The notes beneath the pieces were generated by a model. That model did no database searches, was not told the origin of the DNA, and saw nothing but the letters and a program-made list of their open reading frames with translations. This document shows positions 32,480-40,543 of a DNA stretch of 40,763 bases, in pieces. Within the stretch, counting starts at the first letter, position 1, and the number at the start of each line of letters is the position of its first letter. A program made the translations under genes and the position numbers. Origin of the DNA: JBGPRB01 sp964422155 (GTDB taxonomy: Bacteria > Chloroflexota > Dehalococcoidia > Dehalococcoidales > RBG-16-60-22); NCBI GenBank assembly GCA_964422155.1, contig CAYQZZ010000012.1, positions 1-40,763 of the forward strand, given 5' to 3'.

Positions 32480-32526
32480 TATTCTTGCTTCGATATTAGG
32501 ACACCGCCAGGGCATGATAGTCTTGC

Positions 32527-33423
32527 TTAAATGACGCCTCTTAACTGGGGATCAAGGGCGTCCCTGAGTCCGTCTCCAACCATATTAAAAGCATATACCA
32601 CTAGCATAATCGCCAGTCCAGGAGCAAAAGATAGTATCGGATTCGATAGCAAATACTGGCGGCCATCATTGACCATATTTCCCCAAGTTGCAATAGGCGG
32701 CTGCACGCCGATTCCCAGAAAGCTTAGTCCGGCTTCAGCCAATATCGTTGTACCAAGCATCATAGTCATCATGACTATCAATGGTGGAAAACAGTTAGGG
32801 GCCAGATGGCGAAGCATAATACGCATGTGATTGGCTCCCATGGAGCGTCCCGCGAGTATATAGTCGTTTTCCTTTACGGTCATTACCTGACCGCACATTA
32901 ACCTGGCATAAGCCGGCACCATGGCGAAAGCGAGTGCCATGATGACATTATTGACTCCTCCTCCAAGAAAAGACACGATGAGTAAAGCTAATATTAGCAT
33001 GGGGAAGGCCATTAGCGCATCTACCACCCTCATAATGATGGCGTGTGTCCAGTGGCCAAAATAGCCCGCAACCAATCCCAGCGCCATTCCGGCTATGGAG
33101 CCAAGGACGACCACAACCAGACCGATTATCAATGAAACTCGTGTGCCATAGATAGTTCGACTTAAAGTATCTCTTCCCAGAGAATCGGTGCCCAACCAAT
33201 GAGCGTTTCCGGGTTGAAGTAGCGCGTTATTCATGTCAATTTTATCTGGGTTATAAGGGGCCAGCCAAGGGGCGAAAACAGCGGCTATTACAAATAATAG
33301 AATAATAAACATCCCAAACACCACCACTCCCCGGTTAAAGAATACCCGGAAGAAGCGACGAAATTCGCTAACGCGGGGAGTATTCTCGATTATATCTGGC
33401 CTCAAGGTAGCCTCTCCTGACAT
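32527..33423 (-). CDS. ABC transporter permease, DppC/OppC type
   Basis: This 298-residue protein has an N-terminal OppC-type segment with APWLAPYNPD and HWLGTDSLGRDTLSR, then a six-helix permease domain with the EAA-like loop DYILAGRSMGANHMRIMLRHLAPN and LSFLGIGVQPP. It forms a heterodimer with the DppB-type protein encoded 13 nt upstream, in a peptide/nickel/opine class importer. AGGAG precedes the ATG. No substrate-binding or ATPase genes are in the window, and this gene is the last of its run. Confidence 0.92.
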   Translation of the reverse strand: MSGEATLRPDIIENTPRVSEFRRFFRVFFNRGVVVFGMFIILLFVIAAVFAPWLAPYNPDKIDMNNALLQPGNAHWLGTDSLGRDTLSRTIYGTRVSLIIGLVVVVLGSIAGMALGLVAGYFGHWTHAIIMRVVDALMAFPMLILALLIVSFLGGGVNNVIMALAFAMVPAYARLMCGQVMTVKENDYILAGRSMGANHMRIMLRHLAPNCFPPLIVMMTMMLGTTILAEAGLSFLGIGVQPPIATWGNMVNDGRQYLLSNPILSFAPGLAIMLVVYAFNMVGDGLRDALDPQLRGVI

Positions 33424-33436
33424 ATCTTACTCCTCA

Positions 33437-34393
33437 TTAGTCGTAGTGTACCCTGGGATCGAGCCAGCCATAAGAGATATCTACCAAAAGGTTAGAAAAC
33501 ACAATACTTATCGCCATAATTAAAGCAATCGCCTGCACGTAGGGGTAATCCTGGTTCATGACAGATGTCACTGTCAGTCTACCAATCCCGGGGATATTGA
33601 ATACCTGCTCAATTAATACCGCCCCGCCTAAAATAGTCCCAACGCCCATGCCTGAAAGAGTCACCACCGGCATCAAGCCATTTTTCAGGGCGTGTTTCAG
33701 TATTATCGCCCTCTCCCTCAAACCCTTGGACCATGCGGTGCGGATATAGTCTTTACGGATAACCTCGAGCATGCTGGAGCGAGCCTGACGGGCGTTCCCA
33801 GCGATCGGTCCGACAGCTAGACAAAAAACCGGCATGATAAGCTGCTTTGTGCTCAACCAGAAATTATCGAAAGGGGAGGTATATCCCATCACCGGGAGCC
33901 ATTTGAAATATAGAGCAAACACATATATTAATATAATACCCAGCCAAAAAACGGGCACAGTTATCCCGATATTGGCTAAAGTTGTTACGACGTTATCCAA
34001 CCAGGAGCCCCGTCTGACGGCGCACAACACTCCTGCGGGGATACCAACAATAGTGGCGATAATAAAAGCCAGAATACCAAGATGCACGGTTATAGGTAAA
34101 CGTCTGAGTATTTCCTGAATTACAGGAGAGCGATTAAGTATCGACGTTCCCAGGTCACCACGGAAAACACCAGTAATCCAGTCGAGATATTGCATTGGTA
34201 ATGTTTTATCCAATCCGAACTGATGCCTCACCAAATTAAGCTGTTCTTCGGTGATTTCTTGAACGGAACTGGCTGACATATACATCAGCACCGGGTCACC
34301 CGGCAGAAGGCGCATTGCTAGGAAGACGAATACCGAGACAAGAAACAAGACAATGGCGGCCAGTATCAACCTGCGTATAATATATGTTGTCAT
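33437..34393 (-). CDS. ABC transporter permease, DppB/OppB type
   Basis: This 318-residue protein begins MTTYIIRRLILA, the standard DppB start, followed by RLLPGDPV in the periplasmic loop. The permease domain contains ARQARSSMLEVIRKDYIRTAWSKGLRE, the EAA loop that contacts the ATPase, and ends with GWLDPRVHYD. With DppC it should form the channel of an oligopeptide-type importer. It lies 45 nt after the oxidoreductase gene, so the transporter appears attached to the catabolic run. Confidence 0.93.
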   Translation of the reverse strand: MTTYIIRRLILAAIVLFLVSVFVFLAMRLLPGDPVLMYMSASSVQEITEEQLNLVRHQFGLDKTLPMQYLDWITGVFRGDLGTSILNRSPVIQEILRRLPITVHLGILAFIIATIVGIPAGVLCAVRRGSWLDNVVTTLANIGITVPVFWLGIILIYVFALYFKWLPVMGYTSPFDNFWLSTKQLIMPVFCLAVGPIAGNARQARSSMLEVIRKDYIRTAWSKGLRERAIILKHALKNGLMPVVTLSGMGVGTILGGAVLIEQVFNIPGIGRLTVTSVMNQDYPYVQAIALIMAISIVFSNLLVDISYGWLDPRVHYD

Positions 34394-34438
34394 ATTAGGC
34401 CTTGGCCTTTATTCGAGAATGTAATTATTTATAGGTTC

Positions 34439-36292
34439 TTAGTGTTTCTTAATACCCAGTTCTTTGAGCTTTGCTGCCGTGGGGGTGCCGTTTTTGTCCC
34501 AGCCGCGTAAAGCGTAGTATTCGTCGAGCATTTCATCGAGGGCGGCCTGGCTGATGAGTTCCCCTTTGGAAGCCCCCGCCTTGATGGGCTCGGTCATAAT
34601 GCGCTTAGGGAAGGTATCGTCCTTGCGGGTAAAGCCTTCACCGATGTTGAATAGGCGGGCGACGTTATTCAATCTTTCCCCGATTTTCTGGATTTCCGCC
34701 GCGGTGAAGTCCAGGCCGGCAGCCGCGTTGACGAGGTCGGTAGTATTCTGGCAGGCGACGGCGGGAACGGCCATATCGAGGAGGAAGGCGCACATCGTGG
34801 CGCAGTCACAGGTGACGGCGCGGACGTCCTGGTTCCACTTGGTCAGTCTTCCCTTGCCCTTGGTGGCATTCCTGTCCACTTTCTCGGGGATGGGGATATC
34901 GAAGATTTCCTGGAAAGCGTAGCCTCGATTATGGTCGGCGCCGGTATAGGAGGTGGCGTAGTTCAGGCCATGCGCCTTGACCCCCCTGACGTCATAGGCC
35001 GGCATCTCCAGGCCTTTTACCTGCATGGCGAAATCCTCGGAGCCGTGCCCGATTTTCTTGGCGGCTTTTTTCGTGCCCTGGCCCAGGAGCGCCCCCAGGC
35101 CTTCCTGGTAGGCTATCCGGCGCAACATTTCAATCATGGCGGCATGATTGCCGAATTTCAGGTCGAGTCCGTCGGTATCTTTTTTAGTGAGTATGCCCTT
35201 TCCGTAGAGCTCCATGGCCCAGCCGATGGCGACTCCGGCGGAGATGGTGTCGATACCGTACTCGTCGCAAAGGCGGTCGGCGGCAATGACGGCCGGGAGG
35301 TAGTCCACGCCGACAGTGCTACCCAGCGAGTAGGTCGTCTCGAACTCCGGCCCCTCGCTGAGGTAGCCGGCATAGGGCCCGGAAGTGACCAATTTGACTT
35401 GGCTGCAGCCGACCGGACAATCGTAGCAGTGGTTCCGGGTAATAATCATCGCGTCCTGGGCTTTGAGGCCAAGCCCCGACACCATGTTTATCTGTCCGGT
35501 GGCCGTCCAGTTTTTAATCGAGTAGATTCCCAGTTCGGTCGTGGTATCGACCACCATGGGCGTGCCGGCCTTGGAGAACTGGGGATAGAGTACGGCGCTG
35601 TCCTTCATGCTCTTGTTCATGGCCTGGCGTGCTTTCTTGAAACTCTCGGGATTGGCGATAGTAGGTTTTTTAGTGCCACGTACGGCGATGGCTTTAAGGT
35701 TCTTGGAGCCCATCACTGCCCCCAGTCCCTTTCTGCCCGCCGCCCGGCGCTCGTTGACGATACAGGCAATAGGGACGCACCTGTCACCGGCCGGTCCGAT
35801 GCAGGCAATCCGGTAATTCCAGTCGCCGAGCTCCTCTTTGATAAAGAGCTGGGTATCGGTAGTCATCATCCCGCTGAGCTTTTGAGCTTTATGAAAACGG
35901 ACTTCGCCGTCTTTGATAGAGATATAGGTGGGCTTGTCCGCCTTGCCTTCGATGATAATCATGTCATAACCGGCTTTCTTCATCTCCGCCGGGAATTGGC
36001 CTCCGGAGAGAGCCATACCTATGGCGCCCGTCAGGGGCGACTTGGCGGCGACGGCCATGCGGCTGGCGCAAGGGGCGCCGGTAGCGGTAAGCGGGCCAAC
36101 CGCAAAAATAAGCCGGTTAGCCGGGTCAAGAGCAGGTGTGCCCGGCTCGAGTTCATCATAGAGATACTTGATAGCGAATCCGGCACCGCCGAGGTAGTTT
36201 TTAACCAATTCCTCGGAAACCGGCTCTTCCCTGGCTGACTGTTTCGTCATATCCACCCTGAGTATTTTGCCCATATAGCCGCCGCGATACAT
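34439..36292 (-). CDS. Tungsten-type aldehyde:ferredoxin oxidoreductase
   Basis: At 617 residues this has the full AOR length. The N-terminal domain carries RVDMTK and GGAGFAIKYLYDEL, and the pterin-binding regions include NERRAAGRKGLGAVMGSKNL (180-199). The 4Fe-4S site starts with C289, C292 and C296 in CYDCPVGC, with a fourth ligand among C495, C497 and C501. The family oxidises aldehydes to acids with ferredoxin as acceptor using a tungstobispterin cofactor; some members act on aromatic acyl substrates. No ferredoxin gene is adjacent. AGGAGG with 7-nt spacing fixes the start. The gene is clearly more GC-rich than its neighbours, suggesting separate acquisition. Confidence 0.95.
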   Translation of the reverse strand: MYRGGYMGKILRVDMTKQSAREEPVSEELVKNYLGGAGFAIKYLYDELEPGTPALDPANRLIFAVGPLTATGAPCASRMAVAAKSPLTGAIGMALSGGQFPAEMKKAGYDMIIIEGKADKPTYISIKDGEVRFHKAQKLSGMMTTDTQLFIKEELGDWNYRIACIGPAGDRCVPIACIVNERRAAGRKGLGAVMGSKNLKAIAVRGTKKPTIANPESFKKARQAMNKSMKDSAVLYPQFSKAGTPMVVDTTTELGIYSIKNWTATGQINMVSGLGLKAQDAMIITRNHCYDCPVGCSQVKLVTSGPYAGYLSEGPEFETTYSLGSTVGVDYLPAVIAADRLCDEYGIDTISAGVAIGWAMELYGKGILTKKDTDGLDLKFGNHAAMIEMLRRIAYQEGLGALLGQGTKKAAKKIGHGSEDFAMQVKGLEMPAYDVRGVKAHGLNYATSYTGADHNRGYAFQEIFDIPIPEKVDRNATKGKGRLTKWNQDVRAVTCDCATMCAFLLDMAVPAVACQNTTDLVNAAAGLDFTAAEIQKIGERLNNVARLFNIGEGFTRKDDTFPKRIMTEPIKAGASKGELISQAALDEMLDEYYALRGWDKNGTPTAAKLKELGIKKH

Positions 36293-36411
36293 GGTGAAGC
36301 CTCCTTTCCTATTGCTGGTACATTTATAAACTATTTTTTCGGACTTCCTGAATAAATTTAAAAATTCGTACTCAAAGAATTCATAATGTTTAGATCAATC
36401 CCAAGCTGAAC

Positions 36412-37626
36412 TTATTCAAAAATCCCTTCTACAAGACATTCATCATACTCTTCCTCGGACATACCAAGCAGTTCCCGGCAAACGTACTCCGTGTGTTCAC
36501 CGAGGCACGGAGCAGCATGGTACAATTTAGCTGGGGTCTTTGATAAACGCGAAGGCTGACCCAGATACGAGAATTTCCCCAACTCCTTGTGGTTGGCAAC
36601 CCAGAAACATTCTCTTTCTCTAAGCTGGATATCATTATACAAGTCCTTTGCGTTCTGAACGACGCCTGCAGCCACACCTGCCTTTTGAAGCAGCCTCATG
36701 ACTTCTTCGGCCTCATGCTGTACAGTCCAAAGTTCTATCAAACCGTTAAGCTGTGCCTCGTTTTCTTTCCTGCTTCTTAAGTCAGAGAACTGTGGATCTT
36801 TTAACCATTCCGGCTTACCGATAGCTTTACAAAACTCTTGCCATTCTAAATCACTAAATACACTAATTGCGCACCATCGATCTTCCCCTTTGCACCTGTA
36901 GACACCATGCGGCGCTGCGTAATCGCTAAAGTTGCCTTTTGCCTTTTCTTCTATCCCATTAGCAGTATAGTTTAACAGCGAGGGCGATAGAAGCTGAAGA
37001 CTAACCTCAAACTGCGAGATATCGAGTAGTTGCCCTTTACCAGTTTTTCTCCGGTGGTCCAGCGCGCCAATCAGGGTGGCGGCAGCGAAATGCGGCACTA
37101 GATAGTCGCTGTAAGCAACCATCAGGGATATTGGTTCTTGTTCTGGCCAACCAACGAGATTGACGAGCCCGGCTAATCCGTTAATATGATTGCCAAGCCC
37201 TGGATGGAACGCTGCCGGCCCGGTCAAACCTTGGTTCGAATTACGTATCATAATGATATCCGGTTTGATTTTTATTAGGTCATCATAGCCTAACTGCCAG
37301 CGTTCCATCACCCCTGGTCTGTGGCTATCCGCAACAACGTCCGCCCAAGCCACCAATTTTCTAGCAATATTTTGACCGTTAGGTTTATTCAGGTTGAGAC
37401 TGATGCTGTATTTATTCGCGGCAAAATAGGCGAAATAACCGGCGCGGTCTACGCCGGCAACCTCATCCTTATAGGGTGTAGCGGTGCGCAGGAGGTCAGG
37501 CCGCTGGAAAGATTCTATACAGATTACCGTCGCGCCATAGTCCGCCAGGTACTTTAATGTCAACGGCCCGGCAATGGCCCATCCGAAATCAATTATTTTT
37601 ATCCCTTCGAAAACCTTATTATACAC
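36412..37626 (-). CDS. CaiB/BaiF family III CoA-transferase, catalytic Asp present
   Basis: This 404-residue protein has the family III fold with IKIIDFGWAIAGP..LKYLADYGATVICIES at the N-terminus and DHRRKTGKG in the middle. The nucleophilic Asp of the family aligns with D174 in AYSDYL. It should move CoA from one acid to another, activating a substrate without ATP. It starts 47 nt after a second CaiB gene that lacks this Asp, so the two may form a heteromeric enzyme. The start is GTG 37626 with a distant GAGAGG. The acid is unknown. Confidence 0.9.
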   Translation of the reverse strand: MYNKVFEGIKIIDFGWAIAGPLTLKYLADYGATVICIESFQRPDLLRTATPYKDEVAGVDRAGYFAYFAANKYSISLNLNKPNGQNIARKLVAWADVVADSHRPGVMERWQLGYDDLIKIKPDIIMIRNSNQGLTGPAAFHPGLGNHINGLAGLVNLVGWPEQEPISLMVAYSDYLVPHFAAATLIGALDHRRKTGKGQLLDISQFEVSLQLLSPSLLNYTANGIEEKAKGNFSDYAAPHGVYRCKGEDRWCAISVFSDLEWQEFCKAIGKPEWLKDPQFSDLRSRKENEAQLNGLIELWTVQHEAEEVMRLLQKAGVAAGVVQNAKDLYNDIQLRERECFWVANHKELGKFSYLGQPSRLSKTPAKLYHAAPCLGEHTEYVCRELLGMSEEEYDECLVEGIFE

Positions 37627-37673
37627 CGGTGATTTCTTTCCTCTCTATGTTGTAACCAGCAACGATTAATATT

Positions 37674-38927
37674 TTAAATAACCCCGGCATGCCGCAGGTC
37701 GGCCAACTCAGAATGAGACAGACCCAGTTCACCCTCGTATATCTCTAGGTTATGTTCGCTGATTAAAGGAGCGCGGCGACTGGTCGCTAACGGCGTTTCA
37801 GACAACCTGGCGAAAGCACCTGGGTACGTTATGTTGGTTGACAACTCGGGATGACTGATATCTACCCAGAACTGCCTGGCTTTCAACTGGGCGTTTTCAA
37901 TGATGTCTTTGCTGGTATTCACCGGACACAGCATGATTCCCCTTTTCAGTGCCTCGTTATAAAGCTCTTCTTTGGTGAACATTGAAAATAGCCTGCTAAT
38001 TTGGGCTTCTATCTGGTCCTGCATTTCTTGGGTTTGAGTCGCCATATCAAAAGCATTCCAGTTGAAATTTCTTAAGTATTCAGGAGCGATGTTCTCTTCT
38101 TCCATCCACTTCACGACGGCCTTATTGGTCTTCACTCCGAATATGCCGCCTAAAATATAAAATAATATGTATCCGTTTTTACATTTCCACAATAGACGTT
38201 GCTTGGTACCTGTCCACCGCCCGGCCATGTATGAACCTGCACGCCTCAAGATATTCCGGTTGAGCTCCCAGAGTGGAATCGCGTTCGCTATCTCCCATAA
38301 CACGCATTCCTGGGCCGAAACGTCCACGTGCTGTCCCTCACTATGTGTCTCTCGATAAAAATGGGCTACCATCGAGGCGGCCGCGCCATGGGCTGAAGCC
38401 AGTAAAAAAGCCTGAGGAAGGCTTATCCTCAACGGGGGCTGTTCCGGAGTTCCCGTGATGTACATTAGCCCGCCCATTGCCATGACCACGATATCCGATG
38501 CCTTGTAATTTTTATATGGTCCATCAAGACCAAAAGGTGTAATCGATGTCATTATTATACGAGGATTTATCTCGCTAAGAACCGTGTAGCCTAGGCCGAG
38601 TTCATCCAGGTATTCGGGTGGGAAAGACTCAATCACGAAGTCGGCTGTCTTCACTATTTTCTTGAAAATCTGTTGCCCATCTCTAGACTCGATATCCAGT
38701 GTAATGCCTCGTTTGTTGAGATTATAGGCAAACCAGAAAAGGCTTTTTTCCGGATCAGGCATTTCATGATAGAATGGACCGAGGTACCGGGATTTGTCTC
38801 CCCCCGGCTTTTCAATTTTTATAACATCGGCTCCCATGTCTGCGAGTATTTTCCCGCAAAGAAAACCTTTCTCGTCAGTCAAATCCAGCACACGATAGGA
38901 CCCCAGCAGCTCTTTTCCCTGTTTCAT
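37674..38927 (-). CDS. CaiB/BaiF family III CoA-transferase paralogue lacking the catalytic Asp
   Basis: This 417-residue protein has the family hallmarks YRVLDLTDEKG, GADVIKIEKPGGD, NLNKRGITLDI, FVIESFPP and SITPFGLDGPY. In the stretch that normally holds the nucleophilic Asp (PLRISLPQAFLLASAHG, 165-181), ungapped comparison with formyl-CoA transferase puts F174 at the Asp position. The protein is therefore probably not catalytic alone. The active partner could be the CaiB protein encoded immediately downstream, which keeps its Asp. It lies 85 nt after the hydratase gene in the same run. Confidence 0.88.
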   Translation of the reverse strand: MKQGKELLGSYRVLDLTDEKGFLCGKILADMGADVIKIEKPGGDKSRYLGPFYHEMPDPEKSLFWFAYNLNKRGITLDIESRDGQQIFKKIVKTADFVIESFPPEYLDELGLGYTVLSEINPRIIMTSITPFGLDGPYKNYKASDIVVMAMGGLMYITGTPEQPPLRISLPQAFLLASAHGAAASMVAHFYRETHSEGQHVDVSAQECVLWEIANAIPLWELNRNILRRAGSYMAGRWTGTKQRLLWKCKNGYILFYILGGIFGVKTNKAVVKWMEEENIAPEYLRNFNWNAFDMATQTQEMQDQIEAQISRLFSMFTKEELYNEALKRGIMLCPVNTSKDIIENAQLKARQFWVDISHPELSTNITYPGAFARLSETPLATSRRAPLISEHNLEIYEGELGLSHSELADLRHAGVI

Positions 38928-39012
38928 ATGTTAAAAATACTCTTCTAAAAAAACATTCATGCCAACTGCCTGTATATTCCTATGGAAATAGGCTTTAAAA
39001 AGTAAAAAAGAA

Positions 39013-40221
39013 TCATCCCCTTTTGCGTGTGTGGTTTTTACCTATCCGACTTCTTAAACGCGTATCAAGAGGAGAAATTTTATTTTCTCTTGACGGTAGG
39101 GCTACAATAGCAAAGCCGGGCATTACGTCTTCTCCCCTCTGATTAACTGCATGACGTTCAATCTCAACACAGTGATCCCCATTTCCATCAATATACTTTT
39201 TGATAACTGTGCCTTTTAGCCAGACTACATCTGATAGATAAACGAATTTTCTATATTCGGCATAGCTCCTCTTCAACCACGCGTCATCGCCCATCCAGTT
39301 GGTAATCAGGTGAATTCCCCAGCAATGCCTTTGAAGACCGACATCATACGCCTGTGGCAGCCCCATGACATTGGCCGCCTGTTTGTTATAATGGACGGCA
39401 AATATCGGTTCGAGAGCATTGGTATTAGGGTCCCTGAACGCCCAGGCAGGATGTTTACGGTAGGCTTTTAGTGCAATGCCGTGAGCCGCCATCCTCGGTA
39501 TAGGCACTCCCCCCCCGATAATGTAGGCGACCTCGTCAGTAATTCCCAATGGCCCTTTAATCACTGGTTTTAGCTCTTCTCCAATATCAACATCTTCCCA
39601 GTAACGGGGGATGGCCCCTCTGATTTCTTCCGAGAGAGCCTCTTCCTCAATCTCAGCTAACTGTTCATTCGTCCAAGGATGAGGGATTTCAATATTGTTT
39701 CTTTTCACTTTCTGCCGGGCCTTAGCTCTGGCGAAATGTATAACCCACCAATGATACGTGGCGATTAAATCACCTCTTTGATTCCAGTATTGATTATCGA
39801 AATGGTCGATGACGGTCTCTTTGGCAAAGCGACTTTTTTTTGGTCCCTCAAAACCTTTAAAAACGCACTCTGCCGTTACTTTATCACCAATATAAATCGG
39901 CTTCAGGAATTCTACGTCACAACCGGCGTGAAAACCCCCGAGTCCCCGCCAGCCAAACTGCACCTGGGCAAAACATGCCCAGATAAATGATGGAGGGGTA
40001 ATAATACTTTTATACCGGGTATTTCTGGCATAATCAGCATCAGTCCAGAGATTATTCGGATCCCCGATGCCTTCCGCGAACTTCAATATCGCCATCCTGG
40101 TAGCGAATTCATTATGCGTTGAATCCTCAATACGGAGTTTTGTCCCCAGCTTGGCCCGCATTCCTTCTATCATCTCTGAAGTAATACATGCTTCGGCCAT
40201 CTTAACTTTTTTTTCTGCCAT
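39013..40221 (-). CDS. MaoC/FAS1-type double-hotdog dehydratase-like protein
   Basis: This protein of about 402 residues has two hotdog-like halves. The first (about 25-180) holds YKSIITPPSFIWACF and GCDVEFLKPIYIGDKVTAE, the FAS1-type dehydratase region. The second (about 205-380) begins YWEDVDIGEELKPVIKGPL with the MaoC pattern and carries AHGIALKAYRKHP. Relatives hydrate enoyl-CoA esters such as mesaconyl-CoA or act on acyl-CoA chains. A hydratase beside CoA-transferases fits a beta-oxidation-like or dicarboxylate pathway. ATG 40221 is chosen because GGAAG lies 9 nt upstream; ATG 40230 directly abuts it. It is the first gene of the run behind the shared operator. Confidence 0.78.
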   Translation of the reverse strand: MAEKKVKMAEACITSEMIEGMRAKLGTKLRIEDSTHNEFATRMAILKFAEGIGDPNNLWTDADYARNTRYKSIITPPSFIWACFAQVQFGWRGLGGFHAGCDVEFLKPIYIGDKVTAECVFKGFEGPKKSRFAKETVIDHFDNQYWNQRGDLIATYHWWVIHFARAKARQKVKRNNIEIPHPWTNEQLAEIEEEALSEEIRGAIPRYWEDVDIGEELKPVIKGPLGITDEVAYIIGGGVPIPRMAAHGIALKAYRKHPAWAFRDPNTNALEPIFAVHYNKQAANVMGLPQAYDVGLQRHCWGIHLITNWMGDDAWLKRSYAEYRKFVYLSDVVWLKGTVIKKYIDGNGDHCVEIERHAVNQRGEDVMPGFAIVALPSRENKISPLDTRLRSRIGKNHTRKRG

Positions 40222-40289
40222 GATGCCCATCTTCCAGGAAGAACGTTAAGAATATTTGTTATATATCAAGTAAGAACTAATTTATGAGT

Positions 40290-40315
40290 TATCGTATCGG
40301 TGCGTCAAACGATAC
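40290..40315. repeat. Inverted repeat in the hydratase leader
   Basis: GTATCG (40294-40299) and CGATAC (40310-40315), also readable as TATCGT/ACGATA, are separated by 10 nt. It lies between the promoter and the ATG on the minus-strand transcript. It may be a second regulatory site or a weak stem. Confidence 0.35.
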
Positions 40316-40387
40316 ATTTATAACGCTAAAAATAGAATCAAGCTTATTTGTTTTTAGATAAAAAGCTAATTAGTAAATAAATATTAA

Positions 40388-40399
40388 TACGTATACGTA
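40388..40399. promoter_or_regulatory. Operator-like palindrome TACGTATACGTA, hydratase side
   Basis: Identical to 31081-31092, with 16 nt of identity including flanks. It begins 15 nt beyond the predicted -10 of the minus-strand promoter. Confidence 0.75.
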
Positions 40400-40414
40400 C
40401 ATATTTTAGGACTT

Positions 40415-40443
40415 AATATACATCATCTTCTTATAATTGTCAA
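40415..40443 (-). promoter_or_regulatory. Promoter of the hydratase-CoA-transferase-AOR run
   Basis: On the minus strand TTGACA (40443-40438), a 17-bp spacer and TATATT (40420-40415), nearly the same architecture as the TRAP promoter. Confidence 0.7.
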
Positions 40444-40461
40444 TACGCCCTGAACATGCCC

Positions 40462-40490
40462 TTGATTTTTATTGCCCCAATATCTTATAT
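40462..40490 (+). promoter_or_regulatory. Candidate promoter of the marR gene
   Basis: TTGATT (40462-40467), a 17-bp spacer and TTATAT (40485-40490), 54 bp before the ATG at 40544. Confidence 0.45.
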
Positions 40491-40503
40491 TTATATTTAG
40501 TTG

Positions 40504-40515
40504 TCAATTAATTGA
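40504..40515. promoter_or_regulatory. 12-bp palindrome before marR
   Basis: TCAATTAATTGA is a perfect palindrome in the marR leader. It differs from the ACGTATACGT sites and could be a separate autoregulatory site, or chance in AT-rich DNA. Confidence 0.35.
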
Positions 40516-40543
40516 ATATAGTAAAAGAGAGGGCCGATTAAGA

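Noticed and set aside
34931..36238. 435-codon open frame on the plus strand opposite the AOR gene
   Set aside because: It is antisense to a fully supported AOR, has no family resemblance or ribosome-binding site, and is explained by the high GC content.
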